A stretch of DNA of 64,000 nucleotides from Streptomyces sp. NBC_00234 (lineage in GTDB: Bacteria > Actinomycetota > Actinomycetes > Streptomycetales > Streptomycetaceae). Under the pieces are notes generated by a model. The model was not told the DNA's origin. It worked only from the letters and a program-made list of their open reading frames with translations, and did not search any database. Where the stretch lies: contig NZ_CP108101.1 in assembly GCF_036195325.1 (NCBI RefSeq), forward strand, positions 6,820,001-6,884,000, read 5' to 3'. A program made the position numbers and the translations under genes. This document shows, piece after piece, positions 7,213-16,500 of the stretch (the first letter of the stretch is position 1; every line of letters begins with the position of its first letter).

Positions 7213-8757
7213 ATGGCACCAGAACCGGCGTCACTGCCGGAACCACCCCTGCTCACCATGTCCGGCATCACCAAGTCCTTCCCCGGTGTACGCGCCCTCG
7301 ACGGCGTGGACCTGGAGGTACAGGCAGGCGAAGTCCACTGCCTCCTCGGGCAGAACGGCGCCGGCAAGTCCACCCTCATCAAGGTGTTGGCCGGCGCCCA
7401 CCAGCCCGACGGCGGCGAGATCACCTGGCGCGGCGCACCCGCCGCGCTCAAGTCGCCCATCGCCGCGATGCGCCTCGGGATCGCCACCATCTACCAGGAA
7501 CTCGACCTGGTCGAGGGCCTGTCGGTCGCCGAGAACATCTTCCTCGGCCACGAGCCGACCACCGCGGGCTTCGTCGTCCGCACCCGGGAGGCCCGTACGG
7601 CGGCGGGCGACCACCTCAAGCGCCTCGGCCACCCGGAGATCGACCCCGCCCGCGCGGTCGGCGACCTCTCGGCCGCCCAGCAGCAGATCGTCTCCATGGC
7701 GCGGGCGCTCTCCCACGACGTACGGCTCATCGTGATGGACGAACCGTCGGCCGCCCTCGACCCGGACGAGGTCGACAACCTCTTCCGCATCGTCGACGGA
7801 CTCACCGACGAGGGCGTCGCCGTCGTCTACATCTCCCACCGGCTGGAGGAGATCCGCCGGATCGGCGACCGGGTGACCGTGCTCAAGGACGGCCGGGCCG
7901 TCGCCGTGGGGCTTCCCGCCAAGTCCACACCGACGCGCGACATCGTTGCCATGATGACCGGCCGCAACGTCGAGTACGTCTTCCCCCAACGGACGACCGC
8001 CACGGCGGAGCGCGCCGCCGCGCCGCCCGTCCTCACGGTCGAAGGGCTATCCAGGAAGGGGGAGTTCGAACCGCTCGACCTCGAACTGCGGCCCGGCGAG
8101 ATCGTCGGACTCGCCGGACTGGTCGGCTCCGGGCGCTCCGAGATCCTGGAGACCGTCTTCGGAGCGCGCAGGCCCACCACCGGGCGGGTCACCGTCGGCG
8201 GAAAGCCGCTCCGCCCCGGCAGCGTCCGCGCCGCGGTGGCCGCCGGCATCGGTCTGGCACCCGAGGAACGCAAGGCGCAGGCCCTCCTGTTGACCGAATC
8301 GGTCACCCGTAACGTCTCGGTCTCCTCCCTCTCCCGCTTCGCCCGCGTCGGCTGGATCGACCGGGGCGCCGAACGCAGGGCGGCCAGGACCGCGACCCGG
8401 GAGCTCTCCCTGCGGCCCGACCTTCCGGACGCCGCCGTGCGTACCCTCTCCGGCGGCAACCAGCAGAAGGCGGTCCTGGCCCGCTGGCTGCTGCGCGGCT
8501 GCCGGGTCCTGCTCCTCGACGAACCCACCCGCGGTGTCGACGTCGGCGCCCGCGCCGAGCTGTACGCCGTGATCCGCCGGCTGGCCGACGACGGCCTCGC
8601 CGTTCTGCTCGTCTCCAGTGAGGTCCCCGAAGTGCTGGGCCTCGCCGACCGGGTGCTGGTGCTCCGCGAGGGACGCGTCGTGCACGCGGCCGACGCGCAG
8701 GAGCTCGACGAGCACCGCGTACTCGATCTCGTGATGGAAGGGAGCCCGGCATCATGA
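7213..8757 (+). CDS. Sugar ABC transporter ATP-binding protein (CUT2, RbsA/MglA type)
   Basis: A 514-aa protein with two tandem ABC domains, typical of CUT2 monosaccharide importers. Domain 1 has a clean Walker A (GQNGAGKST) and Walker B (LIVMDEPSAALD), but DLSAAQQQ stands where the signature is expected. Domain 2 has the degenerate Walker A GLVGSGRSE usual for this family and the signature LSGGNQQK with LLLDEPTRGVDVG. It energises uptake through the permease encoded next. ATG at 7213 follows GAGGGG. The stop overlaps the permease start (ATGA). Cargo cannot be told from sequence; nearby genes point to a cyclitol or a 3-keto/rare sugar. Confidence 0.92.
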   Translation: MAPEPASLPEPPLLTMSGITKSFPGVRALDGVDLEVQAGEVHCLLGQNGAGKSTLIKVLAGAHQPDGGEITWRGAPAALKSPIAAMRLGIATIYQELDLVEGLSVAENIFLGHEPTTAGFVVRTREARTAAGDHLKRLGHPEIDPARAVGDLSAAQQQIVSMARALSHDVRLIVMDEPSAALDPDEVDNLFRIVDGLTDEGVAVVYISHRLEEIRRIGDRVTVLKDGRAVAVGLPAKSTPTRDIVAMMTGRNVEYVFPQRTTATAERAAAPPVLTVEGLSRKGEFEPLDLELRPGEIVGLAGLVGSGRSEILETVFGARRPTTGRVTVGGKPLRPGSVRAAVAAGIGLAPEERKAQALLLTESVTRNVSVSSLSRFARVGWIDRGAERRAARTATRELSLRPDLPDAAVRTLSGGNQQKAVLARWLLRGCRVLLLDEPTRGVDVGARAELYAVIRRLADDGLAVLLVSSEVPEVLGLADRVLVLREGRVVHAADAQELDEHRVLDLVMEGSPAS

Positions 8758-9803
8758 CGCAGCCCGTCTCTTCGGCGCAGCACAACGGGCCGGACAAGGG
8801 GGTCCTGAGCGGCCCGGCCGACGCCCCGCCCTCGAAGGAGCGGGGGCCGCGCGCGTTCGGTCTGCGCGCCGACGTGCGCAACCTGTCCCTGCTGGGCGTA
8901 CTCGCCGTACTGGTCGCCGTCGGCGGCATCACCGAACCCGACGCCTTCCTGGACACCGGTAACCTCCAGCTGATCCTGACGCAGGCGTCCGTCATCGGAG
9001 TCGTCACCGTCGGCATGACCTTCGTCATCACCAGCGGCGGCATCGATCTGTCGGTCGGCGCGATGGTCGCGCTCGCCTCCGTCTGGGCGACGACGCTCGC
9101 CACCCAGGAGTACGGCTTCGCGGGCATCCTCTTCACCGCCGTGGTCGTCGGACTCGCGGCCGGTCTGGTGAACGGGCTCCTCATCGCGTACGGCGGAATG
9201 GTGCCGTTCATCGCGACACTGGCGATGCTCGCCTCGGCCCGGGGGCTCGCCCTCCAGATCACCGACGGCAAGACGCAGATCGTCACCGTGCAGTCCGTCC
9301 TCGACCTGGGGCTGCCCGACTCGTACGTCCTGGGGATTCCGCCCCTGGTCATCGTCTTCGCCGCCGTCACCGTCGTCGGCTGGCTGATCCTCAACCGGAC
9401 GACCTTCGGACGCCGTACGGTCGCGGTCGGCGGCAACGCGGAAGCGGCCCGGCTGGCCGGCATCGACGTCCGCCGCCAGCGGCTCTACCTCTATCTGCTC
9501 TCCGGACTCTGCTGCGGCATCGCCGCCTTCATGCTGATCATCCTGTCCGGCTCGGGCCAGAACACCAACGGCAACCTCTACGAACTGGACGCCATCGCCG
9601 CGGCCATCATCGGCGGCACCCTCCTCAGCGGCGGGCGCGGCACCATCGTCGGCTCCGTCCTGGGTGTCCTGGTCTTCACCACGATCACCAACATCTTCGC
9701 GCTCAACAACCTGCAGAGCGATGTCCAGCAGATCGCGAAGGGCGCGATCATCGTCGCCGCCGTCCTGGTCCAGCGCCGCACGCTGCGCAACGGAGAGACC
9801 TGA
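8754..9803 (+). CDS. Sugar ABC transporter permease (CUT2, RbsC type)
   Basis: A 349-aa integral membrane protein of the BPD_transp_2/RbsC family with roughly ten hydrophobic segments. The family signature GGIDLSVGAMVALASV follows the second or third helix, and GGTLLSGGRGTIVGSVLGVL lies near the C-terminus. It forms the membrane channel with the ATPase encoded just upstream (ATGA overlap at 8754-8757). The hydrophilic N-terminal ~45 residues are longer than in E. coli RbsC. Confidence 0.92.
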   Translation: MTQPVSSAQHNGPDKGVLSGPADAPPSKERGPRAFGLRADVRNLSLLGVLAVLVAVGGITEPDAFLDTGNLQLILTQASVIGVVTVGMTFVITSGGIDLSVGAMVALASVWATTLATQEYGFAGILFTAVVVGLAAGLVNGLLIAYGGMVPFIATLAMLASARGLALQITDGKTQIVTVQSVLDLGLPDSYVLGIPPLVIVFAAVTVVGWLILNRTTFGRRTVAVGGNAEAARLAGIDVRRQRLYLYLLSGLCCGIAAFMLIILSGSGQNTNGNLYELDAIAAAIIGGTLLSGGRGTIVGSVLGVLVFTTITNIFALNNLQSDVQQIAKGAIIVAAVLVQRRTLRNGET

Positions 9804-9872
9804 TCCGTCGGTTCCTCCCCACCACCACCCGCTGTTCCGTATGCACCGCACCGGATGAAGGGTTTGACAGCC

Positions 9873-10919
9873 ATGCCAGAAACCAGCCGCAGAGGACTGC
9901 TCTTCGGCACCGCAGCCGTCTCCGCGGGCGCCTTCCTCACCGCCTGTACCAGCAACGAGCCCAAGAAGTCCGCGGACGACTCCGTGGCGCAGAGCAACCA
10001 GCCCGCCGCCGACGACAAGCCCGGCACACCGGTCACCATCGGCTTCGCCGGACCGCAGGCCGACCACGGCTGGCTCAACGCGATCAACGTCAACGCCAAG
10101 TCGCGGGCGGAGAAGTACTCCGAAGTGACCCTGGAGATCACCGAGGGGTCCAACGACACCGCCGTCCAGATCGGCCAGGTCAAGACCCTCATCAACAAGA
10201 AGGTCGACGTCCTCGTCATCCTGCCCGCGGACGGCAAGGCACTCACCCAGGTGGGTCTCGAAGCGATGAAGGCGGGTATCCCCGTCATCAACCTGGACCG
10301 CATCTTCGCCTCCCCGCAGGCGTACCGCTGCTGGGTCGGCGGCGACAACTACGGCATGGGGCTGAACGCCGGCCACTACATCGGCGAGCAGCTCAAGGGG
10401 AAGTCGAACGCCAAGGTCGTCGAGCTGGCCGGCATCGACAGCCTGGAACTCACCAAGCAGCGCAGCCAGGGCTTCGCCGACGCACTGAAGAACTACTCCA
10501 ACGTCGAGCTGGTGGCCCGTCAGGCGGCCGACTTCACCGTCGAGTCGGGGCAGGCCAAGATGGCCCAGCTCCTCCAGGCGCAGAAGAAGATCGACGCCCT
10601 GTGGAACCACGACGACGACCAGGGGGTCGGCGCGCTGCGCGCCATCCAGCAGGCGGGCCGCGACGAGTTCGTCATGGTCGGCGGGGCCGGGGCCAAGTCG
10701 GCCATGGACGCCATCAAGGCCGACAACAGCGTCCTCAAGGCGACCGTGCTGTACCCGCCGACGATGGCCGCGTCCGCCATCGACCTGGCGCGCGCCCTGG
10801 GACAGAGCAAGGGCATCGGCGGGCTCTCCGAACTGGAGATCCCGACCTCCCTCACCCTCTACTCGGCCGTGGTCACCAAGGAGAACATCGACCAGTACCT
10901 GCCGACGGGCTTCAGCTGA
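9873..10919 (+). CDS. Sugar ABC transporter substrate-binding lipoprotein (periplasmic-binding-protein type 1)
   Basis: A 348-aa binding protein. The N-terminus carries a twin-arginine motif (SRRGLLFG) and a lipobox (LTAC), so it is probably a Tat-exported lipoprotein anchored outside the membrane. The rest is a two-lobe RbsB-like fold (VTIGFAGPQADHGWLNAIN; LVILPADGKALTQVG; IPVINLDRIF). It captures the substrate for the CUT2 importer. ATG 9873 is preferred; an in-frame ATG at 9855 would add six residues. A hairpin follows the gene, a common arrangement that keeps binding-protein mRNA abundant. Confidence 0.9.
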   Translation: MPETSRRGLLFGTAAVSAGAFLTACTSNEPKKSADDSVAQSNQPAADDKPGTPVTIGFAGPQADHGWLNAINVNAKSRAEKYSEVTLEITEGSNDTAVQIGQVKTLINKKVDVLVILPADGKALTQVGLEAMKAGIPVINLDRIFASPQAYRCWVGGDNYGMGLNAGHYIGEQLKGKSNAKVVELAGIDSLELTKQRSQGFADALKNYSNVELVARQAADFTVESGQAKMAQLLQAQKKIDALWNHDDDQGVGALRAIQQAGRDEFVMVGGAGAKSAMDAIKADNSVLKATVLYPPTMAASAIDLARALGQSKGIGGLSELEIPTSLTLYSAVVTKENIDQYLPTGFS

Positions 10920-10928
10920 TCCGGCCGT

Positions 10929-10951
10929 AGGAGGGTGCTGGCCACCCTCCT
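10929..10951 (+). terminator. Intercistronic hairpin after the binding-protein gene
   Basis: AGGAGGGTG pairs with CACCCTCCT around a 5-base loop. It sits between the binding-protein and dehydrogenase genes, where a partial terminator or mRNA-stabilising stem-loop would raise binding-protein expression relative to downstream genes. Confidence 0.5.
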
Positions 10952-10989
10952 GCCGTGCCCACCGAACGACCGACGAGGAGGAAGCCCGG

Positions 10990-12222
10990 ATGGCCCGTAG
11001 GGAAGAGACGGAGCAGGAGGCCGCAGCGCCGCCGACGCAGGCGCCGAAGGCGGCGACGCTCGGAGTCGGCATGGTCGGATACGCGTTCATGGGCGCCGCC
11101 CACTCACAGGGGTGGCGCACCGCCGGACACGTCTTCGATCTGCCGATGCGGCCCGCTCTCGCCGCGATCTGCGGACGCGACCGGACTGCGGTCGACGCCG
11201 CCGCCACCAGACACGGCTGGGCGGCGGCGGAGACCGACTGGCGCGCCCTGATCGCCCGGGACGACGTGCAGCTCGTGGACATCTGCACCCCTGGCGACAG
11301 CCATGCGGAGATCGCCATCGCCGCCCTCGAAGCGGGCAAGCACGTGCTGTGCGAGAAGCCGCTCGCCAACACGGTCGCCGAGGCGGAGGCCATGACGGAG
11401 GCCGCGGAACGGGCCGCCGCCCGCGGCCAGATCGCCATCGTGGGCTTCAACTACCGCAAGGTCCCGGCGATCACCTACGCCCGCACACTGATCGCGGAGG
11501 GCCGGCTCGGAGCCCTGCGGCACGTACGCGCCACCTACCTCCAGGACTGGCTGGTCGACCCGGAGTCGCCCCTCACCTGGCGGCTCAAGCGCGAGCACGC
11601 CGGGTCGGGCGCCCTGGGCGACCTCGGGGCGCACATCGTGGACCTCGCCCAGTACCTGACGGGGGAACTGCTGGTCGGGGTGTCGGCGGTCAGCGAGACC
11701 TTCGTACGGACCAGGCCCGTGCTCGCCGGGCCCGGGGCCGGTCTCTCGGGCACCGGGGACGCCGCCGTACGGGGGGCGGTCACCGTCGACGACGCGGCGC
11801 TGTTCACGGGCCGCCTCGCCTCCGGGGCGCTGGCGTCCTTCGAGGCGACCCGGATGGCGGCGGGCCGCAAGAACGCGCTGCGTCTGGAGATCAACGGGGA
11901 GCTCGGCTCGCTCTCCTTCGATCTGGAACGCCTCAACGAACTCTCCTTCCACGACCACACCGAACCGGCGGTCAGCGCCGGGTTCCGGCGGATCCTCGTC
12001 ACCGAACCCGAGCATCCCTATCTGGAGGCGTGGTGGCCGCCGGGCCACGGCCTCGGCTACGAGCACACCTTCGTCCACCAGGCGGCGGACGTGGTCCGCA
12101 CGATCGCCGCGGGCTCGGCGGCCATGCCGTCCTTCGCCGACGGGCTCCAGGTGCAGCGGGTGCTCGCCGCCGTCGAGGAGAGCGCAGAGAAGAACTCCGT
12201 CCACACCCCGGTCCCGTTCTAG
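10990..12222 (+). CDS. Gfo/Idh/MocA family oxidoreductase
   Basis: A 410-aa NAD(P)-dependent dehydrogenase. The N-terminal Rossmann motif is VGMVGYAFMGAAHSQGW (residues 26-42), followed by the hallmark EKPLANT. The C-terminal alpha/beta domain carries the GDLGAHIVDLAQYL segment with the usual catalytic Asp/His. The family includes inositol 2-dehydrogenases, glucose-fructose oxidoreductases and glycoside 3-dehydrogenases. The start at 10990 follows GAGGAGGA. Its place between a sugar importer and a TIM-barrel isomerase, with a DUF1080 protein downstream, favours oxidation of an imported sugar, glycoside or cyclitol to a keto form. The exact substrate is not decidable here. Confidence 0.88.
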   Translation: MARREETEQEAAAPPTQAPKAATLGVGMVGYAFMGAAHSQGWRTAGHVFDLPMRPALAAICGRDRTAVDAAATRHGWAAAETDWRALIARDDVQLVDICTPGDSHAEIAIAALEAGKHVLCEKPLANTVAEAEAMTEAAERAAARGQIAIVGFNYRKVPAITYARTLIAEGRLGALRHVRATYLQDWLVDPESPLTWRLKREHAGSGALGDLGAHIVDLAQYLTGELLVGVSAVSETFVRTRPVLAGPGAGLSGTGDAAVRGAVTVDDAALFTGRLASGALASFEATRMAAGRKNALRLEINGELGSLSFDLERLNELSFHDHTEPAVSAGFRRILVTEPEHPYLEAWWPPGHGLGYEHTFVHQAADVVRTIAAGSAAMPSFADGLQVQRVLAAVEESAEKNSVHTPVPF

Positions 12223-12234
12223 GAGGTCCCGCGC

Positions 12235-13239
12235 ATGCCCCGTCCCTTCACGCTCTTCACCGGCCAGTGGGCCGACCTGCCACTGGAGGAGGTCTGCAGG
12301 CACGCCAGGGACTTCGGTTACGACGGTCTCGAACTCGCCTGCTGGGGAGACCACTTCGAGGTCGACAAGGCGCTCTCCGACCCCGGCTACCTGGACGGTC
12401 GGCACGAGCTGCTCGAAAAGTACGGGCTCACGTGCTACGCGATCTCCAACCACCTGGTCGGACAGGCGGTCTGCGACAACCCGATCGACGAGCGCCACCA
12501 GGCGATCCTGCCCGGCAGGATCTGGGGCGACGGGGAGCCCGAAGGCGTCCGCCGGCGGGCCGCGGAGGAGATCAAGAACACCGCACGCGCCGCCGCGGCC
12601 TTCGGGGTGCAGACCGTCATCGGTTTCACCGGGTCGTCGATCTGGCACCTGGTCGCGATGTTCCCGCCGGTTCCGCCGCACATGATCGAACGGGGCTACG
12701 AGGACTTCGCCGAGCGCTGGAACCCGATCCTCGACGTCTTCGACGCGGAGGGCGTGCGCTTCGCCCACGAGGTGCACCCCAGTGAGATCGCGTACGACTA
12801 CTGGACGACGCACCGCGCGCTGGAGGCCGTTGACCACCGGGCCGCGTTCGGGCTGAACTTCGACCCGAGCCACTTCGTGTGGCAGGACCTCGACCCGGTC
12901 GGATTCCTGTACGACTTCCGTGACCGGATCTACCACGTGGACTGCAAGGAGGCGCGCAAGCGCCTCGACGGCCGCAACGGCCGGCTCGGCTCCCACCTGC
13001 CGTGGGGAGACCCGCGGCGCGGCTGGGACTTCGTCTCGGCCGGTCATGGCGACGTCCCGTGGGAGGACGTGTTCCGGATGCTGCGGTCCATCGGCTACGA
13101 CGGTCCCGTATCCGTCGAGTGGGAGGACGCCGGAATGGACCGGCTGACGGGTGCGCCGGAAGCGCTTGCCTCCCTGAAGCGGTTCGATTTCGACCCGCCG
13201 GCCTCCTCGTTCGACGCGGCGTTCGGCAGCGCCGACTGA
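12235..13239 (+). CDS. Sugar phosphate isomerase/epimerase (AP-endonuclease-2 TIM barrel)
   Basis: A 334-aa xylose-isomerase-like TIM barrel. Probable metal ligands are in FAHEVHPSEI (Glu), LNFDPSHFVWQ (Asp/His), YHVDCKE (His/Asp) and VSVEWED (Glu), matching the four-ligand pattern of the family. The conserved HLPWGDPRRGWDFVSAGHGDVPW segment is typical of proteins encoded beside Gfo/Idh dehydrogenases. It begins 12 bases after the dehydrogenase stop with AGGAGG upstream, so the two are surely co-translated. Relatives act as isomerases, epimerases, dehydratases or hydratases on keto-sugars and inosose. It likely follows the dehydrogenase step. Confidence 0.88.
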   Translation: MPRPFTLFTGQWADLPLEEVCRHARDFGYDGLELACWGDHFEVDKALSDPGYLDGRHELLEKYGLTCYAISNHLVGQAVCDNPIDERHQAILPGRIWGDGEPEGVRRRAAEEIKNTARAAAAFGVQTVIGFTGSSIWHLVAMFPPVPPHMIERGYEDFAERWNPILDVFDAEGVRFAHEVHPSEIAYDYWTTHRALEAVDHRAAFGLNFDPSHFVWQDLDPVGFLYDFRDRIYHVDCKEARKRLDGRNGRLGSHLPWGDPRRGWDFVSAGHGDVPWEDVFRMLRSIGYDGPVSVEWEDAGMDRLTGAPEALASLKRFDFDPPASSFDAAFGSAD

Positions 13240-13338
13240 TCCCTCCCGGGGCCCGCCCACCCAGGGCTCCGTCTCCGCACTCCCGCTCCTCGAAGGCCGG
13301 AGGGGCCCGAGCGGTGTCCTCGGCCGAGGACCCGGGGT

Positions 13339-13355
13339 GCGGGGCGGAGCCCCGC
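13339..13355 (+). terminator. GC hairpin in the 13240-13592 intergenic stretch
   Basis: GCGGGGC-GGA-GCCCCGC, ~100 bp after the isomerase stop. It is flanked by a further palindrome (CTCGGCCGAG, 13319-13328) and is of the GGGTGCGGGGCGGAGCCCC type often scattered between Streptomyces genes. The rest of the 13240-13592 gap holds the promoter element at 13386-13429 and the ThuA leader; I see no gene in it. Confidence 0.5.
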
Positions 13356-13385
13356 GGGGGGTCGCTCACGGCTGCCCGAAACCTG

Positions 13386-13429
13386 CTTTGTCCTGCCGCA
13401 GGAAGAAGTTCAACTTAGCTGCTGCGCAA
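13386..13429. promoter_or_regulatory. Conserved ROK promoter/operator element, copy 2
   Basis: CTTTGTCCTGC (13386-13396), exactly 25 bases, then CTGCGCAA (13422-13429), the same architecture as 5804-5847 before the ROK gene. Within the spacer, AAGTT-C-AACTT (13406-13416) is a perfect inverted repeat. It lies ~165-205 bp upstream of the ThuA/DUF1080 start. Confidence 0.6.
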
Positions 13430-13592
13430 GGGCTTTCCGTCCCGGACGAACAGGTCTACCGTCCCTTTGGTGTACACCACATGACTCGCGTCGGCGGGGC
13501 CTCTCCGGCCCCACCGGCGTGCGCGGCAGTCCCCGCGCTGCACGGCCACGGCTCCACCCGCCCGTACAACCGGCACCTTCCGGAGGACACTC

Positions 13593-16500
13593 GTGCACAG
13601 AACCCGAAACCGATATCGCGGCCGACGGCATACAGGATTCCGCGCGTCACTGGCCCTGCTGACCGGTGGTCTCCTCACCGCGACGACGCTGACCCTCGGA
13701 GCCGCACCGGGCGCCTCGGCCGAGCCGCGCGCGCAGAGCGCCGCCGCCGATGCAGCCGCCGAGGAGTTCCAGCAGGTCACCCTGGCCAAGGGCGGCGCCG
13801 AGACCGGCGAGCCGATGTCGCTGGCCGTCCTCCCGGACCGCAGCGTCCTGCACACCTCGCGCAGCGGCGAGCTGCGGATCACCGACAGCGCGGGCAACAC
13901 GAGGATCGCCGGCACCATCCCCGTCTACTCGCACGACGAGGAAGGGCTCCAAGGCGTCGGTATCGACCCCGACTTCAGCGAGAACCGGGCGATCTACCTC
14001 TACTACGCGCCCCCGCTGGACACCCCCGCCGGTGACGCACCGGCCAACGGGACGGCCGCGCAGTTCGCGGAGTTCGACGGAGTGAACCGGCTCTCGCGCT
14101 TCGTGCTCAAGGCGGACGGCACCCTCGACAACGCCAGCGAGAAGAAGGTCCTCGACATCCCCGCCACCCGCGGGATCTGCTGCCACGTGGGCGGCGACAT
14201 CGACTTCGACGCGCAGGGCAACCTCTACCTGTCGACGGGCGACGACTCCAACCCCTTCTCCTCGGACGGCTTCACGCCGATCGACGAGAGCCCGGACCGG
14301 AACCCGGCGTACGACGCCCGGCGCACCTCCGGGAACACCAACGACCTGCGCGGCAAGATCCTCCGGATCAAGGTCGCCTCGGACGGCTCGTACACCGTGC
14401 CCGAGGGCAACCTCTTCGCACCCGGTACGGACAAGACGCGGCCCGAGATCTACGCGATGGGCTTCCGCAACCCGTTCCGCTTCTCCGTCGACAAGTCCAC
14501 CGGCGTCCTCTACGTCGGTGACTACGGCCCCGACGCCGGTGCGGCCGACCCGAAGCGCGGTCCGGCCGGGCAGGTCGAGTTCGCCCGGGTGACCAAGCCC
14601 GGAAACTTCGGCTGGCCGTTCTGCACGGGCGACAACGACCCGTACGTCGACTACGACTTCGCGACGAAGACGTCCGGCGCCGCATTCGACTGCGCCGCAC
14701 CGAAGAACACCTCGCGGCACAACACCGGTCTCGTCGACCTGCCCCCGGCGCAGGCCGCCTGGATCCCCTACGACGGCGGTTCCGTGCCCGAGTTCGGCAG
14801 CGGCTCCGAGTCCCCGATGGGCGGGCCCGTCTACCACTACGACCCGAACCTCGACTCGCCGGTGAAGTTCCCCGAGGCGTACGACGGGGACTTCTTCGCC
14901 GGAGAGTTCGGCCGACGCTGGATCAAGCGCATCGAGCACGACAGCACGGGCGCCGTCCAGTCGATCAACTCCATCCCGTGGAGCGGCACCCAGGTGATGG
15001 ACATGTCCTTCGGCCCGGACGGGGCGCTGTACGTCCTGGACTACGGCACCGCCTGGTTCGGCGGGGACGAGAACGCCGGTCTCTACCGCATCGAGAACGC
15101 CACCGGCGGACGGTCGCCCGTCGCCGAGGCGAGCGCGAGCAGGACCTCCGGCGTCGCACCGCTCAAGGTCGCCTTCTCCTCGGCCGGCACCGCGGACGCC
15201 GACGGCGACGCCCTCACCTACACCTGGGACTTCGGCGACGGCGGCACGTCGACGGCCGCCAACCCCACCTACACGTACAAGAAGAACGGCACCTACACGG
15301 CGACCGTCACCGCCAAGGACCCGAGCGGCCGGACCGGTTCGGCGAGCGCCCACGTGACCGTCGGCAACACCGCGCCCACCGTGAAGCTCGAACTCCCGGG
15401 AGAGGGACAGCTGTTCACCTTCGGTGACGAGATCCCCTTCAAGGTGACCGTCACCGACCCCGAGGACGGCACCGTCGACTGCTCCAAGGTCGCGGTCCGC
15501 TTCATCCTCGGCCACGACAGCCACGGCCACCCCGTCACCACGGTCAACGGCTGCTCCGGGGTCATCAAGACCGAGGCGGACGGCGGGCACGACCCGAACG
15601 CCAACATCTTCGGAGTCGTCGACGCCTCCTACACGGACGGCGGAGGCGGCGGCCAGGCCGCGCTGACCGGCAGCGACCAGGCGCAGCTCCAGCCGCGCCA
15701 CCGGCAGGCCGAGCACTACACCGGCCAGTCCGGTGTCGCACCGCAGGACAAGGCGAGCGCCAACGGCGGGAAGACCGTCGGGGACATCCACAACAACGAC
15801 TGGATCTCCTTCAAGCCCTACTTGCTCACCGGCTCGACCAAGCTCACCGCCCGGGTCTCCTCCGCCGGAGCGGGCGGCTCCCTGGAAGTGCGGACCGGTT
15901 CGCCCACCGGCACCCTGCTGGGCTCCACGACGGTCCCGGTGACCGGCAGCTGGGACACCTTCCAGAACGTCGACGTGGCCCTGCGCAACGTTCCCAGGCG
16001 GACCACCGAACTCTTCCTGGTCTTCAAGGGCGGAAGCGGGGCGCTGTACGACGTGGACGACTTCGAACTGTCCTCCGCCGCACCGGTCAAGGACGCCAAG
16101 CGGGTTCTGGTGTTCTCCAAGACCGGAGGCTTCCGTCACGACTCCATCCCCGCGGGCATCACCGCCCTGAAGGAACTCGGCGCCGAGAGCGGCATCACCG
16201 TCGACGCGACCGAGGCGGCCGGCCAGTTCACCCCGGCCAACCTGGCACGCTACGACTCCGTCGTCTTCCTCTCCACGACCGGTGACGTCCTCGACAGCGA
16301 CCAGCAGAAGGCGTTCGAGGACTACGTGGCCGCCGGAGGCGGGTACATGGGCGTCCACGCCGCCGCCGACACCGAGTACGACTGGGAGTTCTACGGCGGA
16401 CTCGTCGGCGCGTACTTCTCCTCGCACCCGCAGATCCAGCCCGCCACCGTGCGCGTCGAGAACCACGACCACCCGGCGACGGCCCACCTGGGCGAGGCGT

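Noticed and set aside
7827..11450. 1207-codon minus-strand open frame across the sugar ABC genes
   Set aside because: GC-rich antisense frame; low-complexity Ala/Arg/Gly/Asp sequence, while the plus strand carries clear ABC, permease and binding-protein families.
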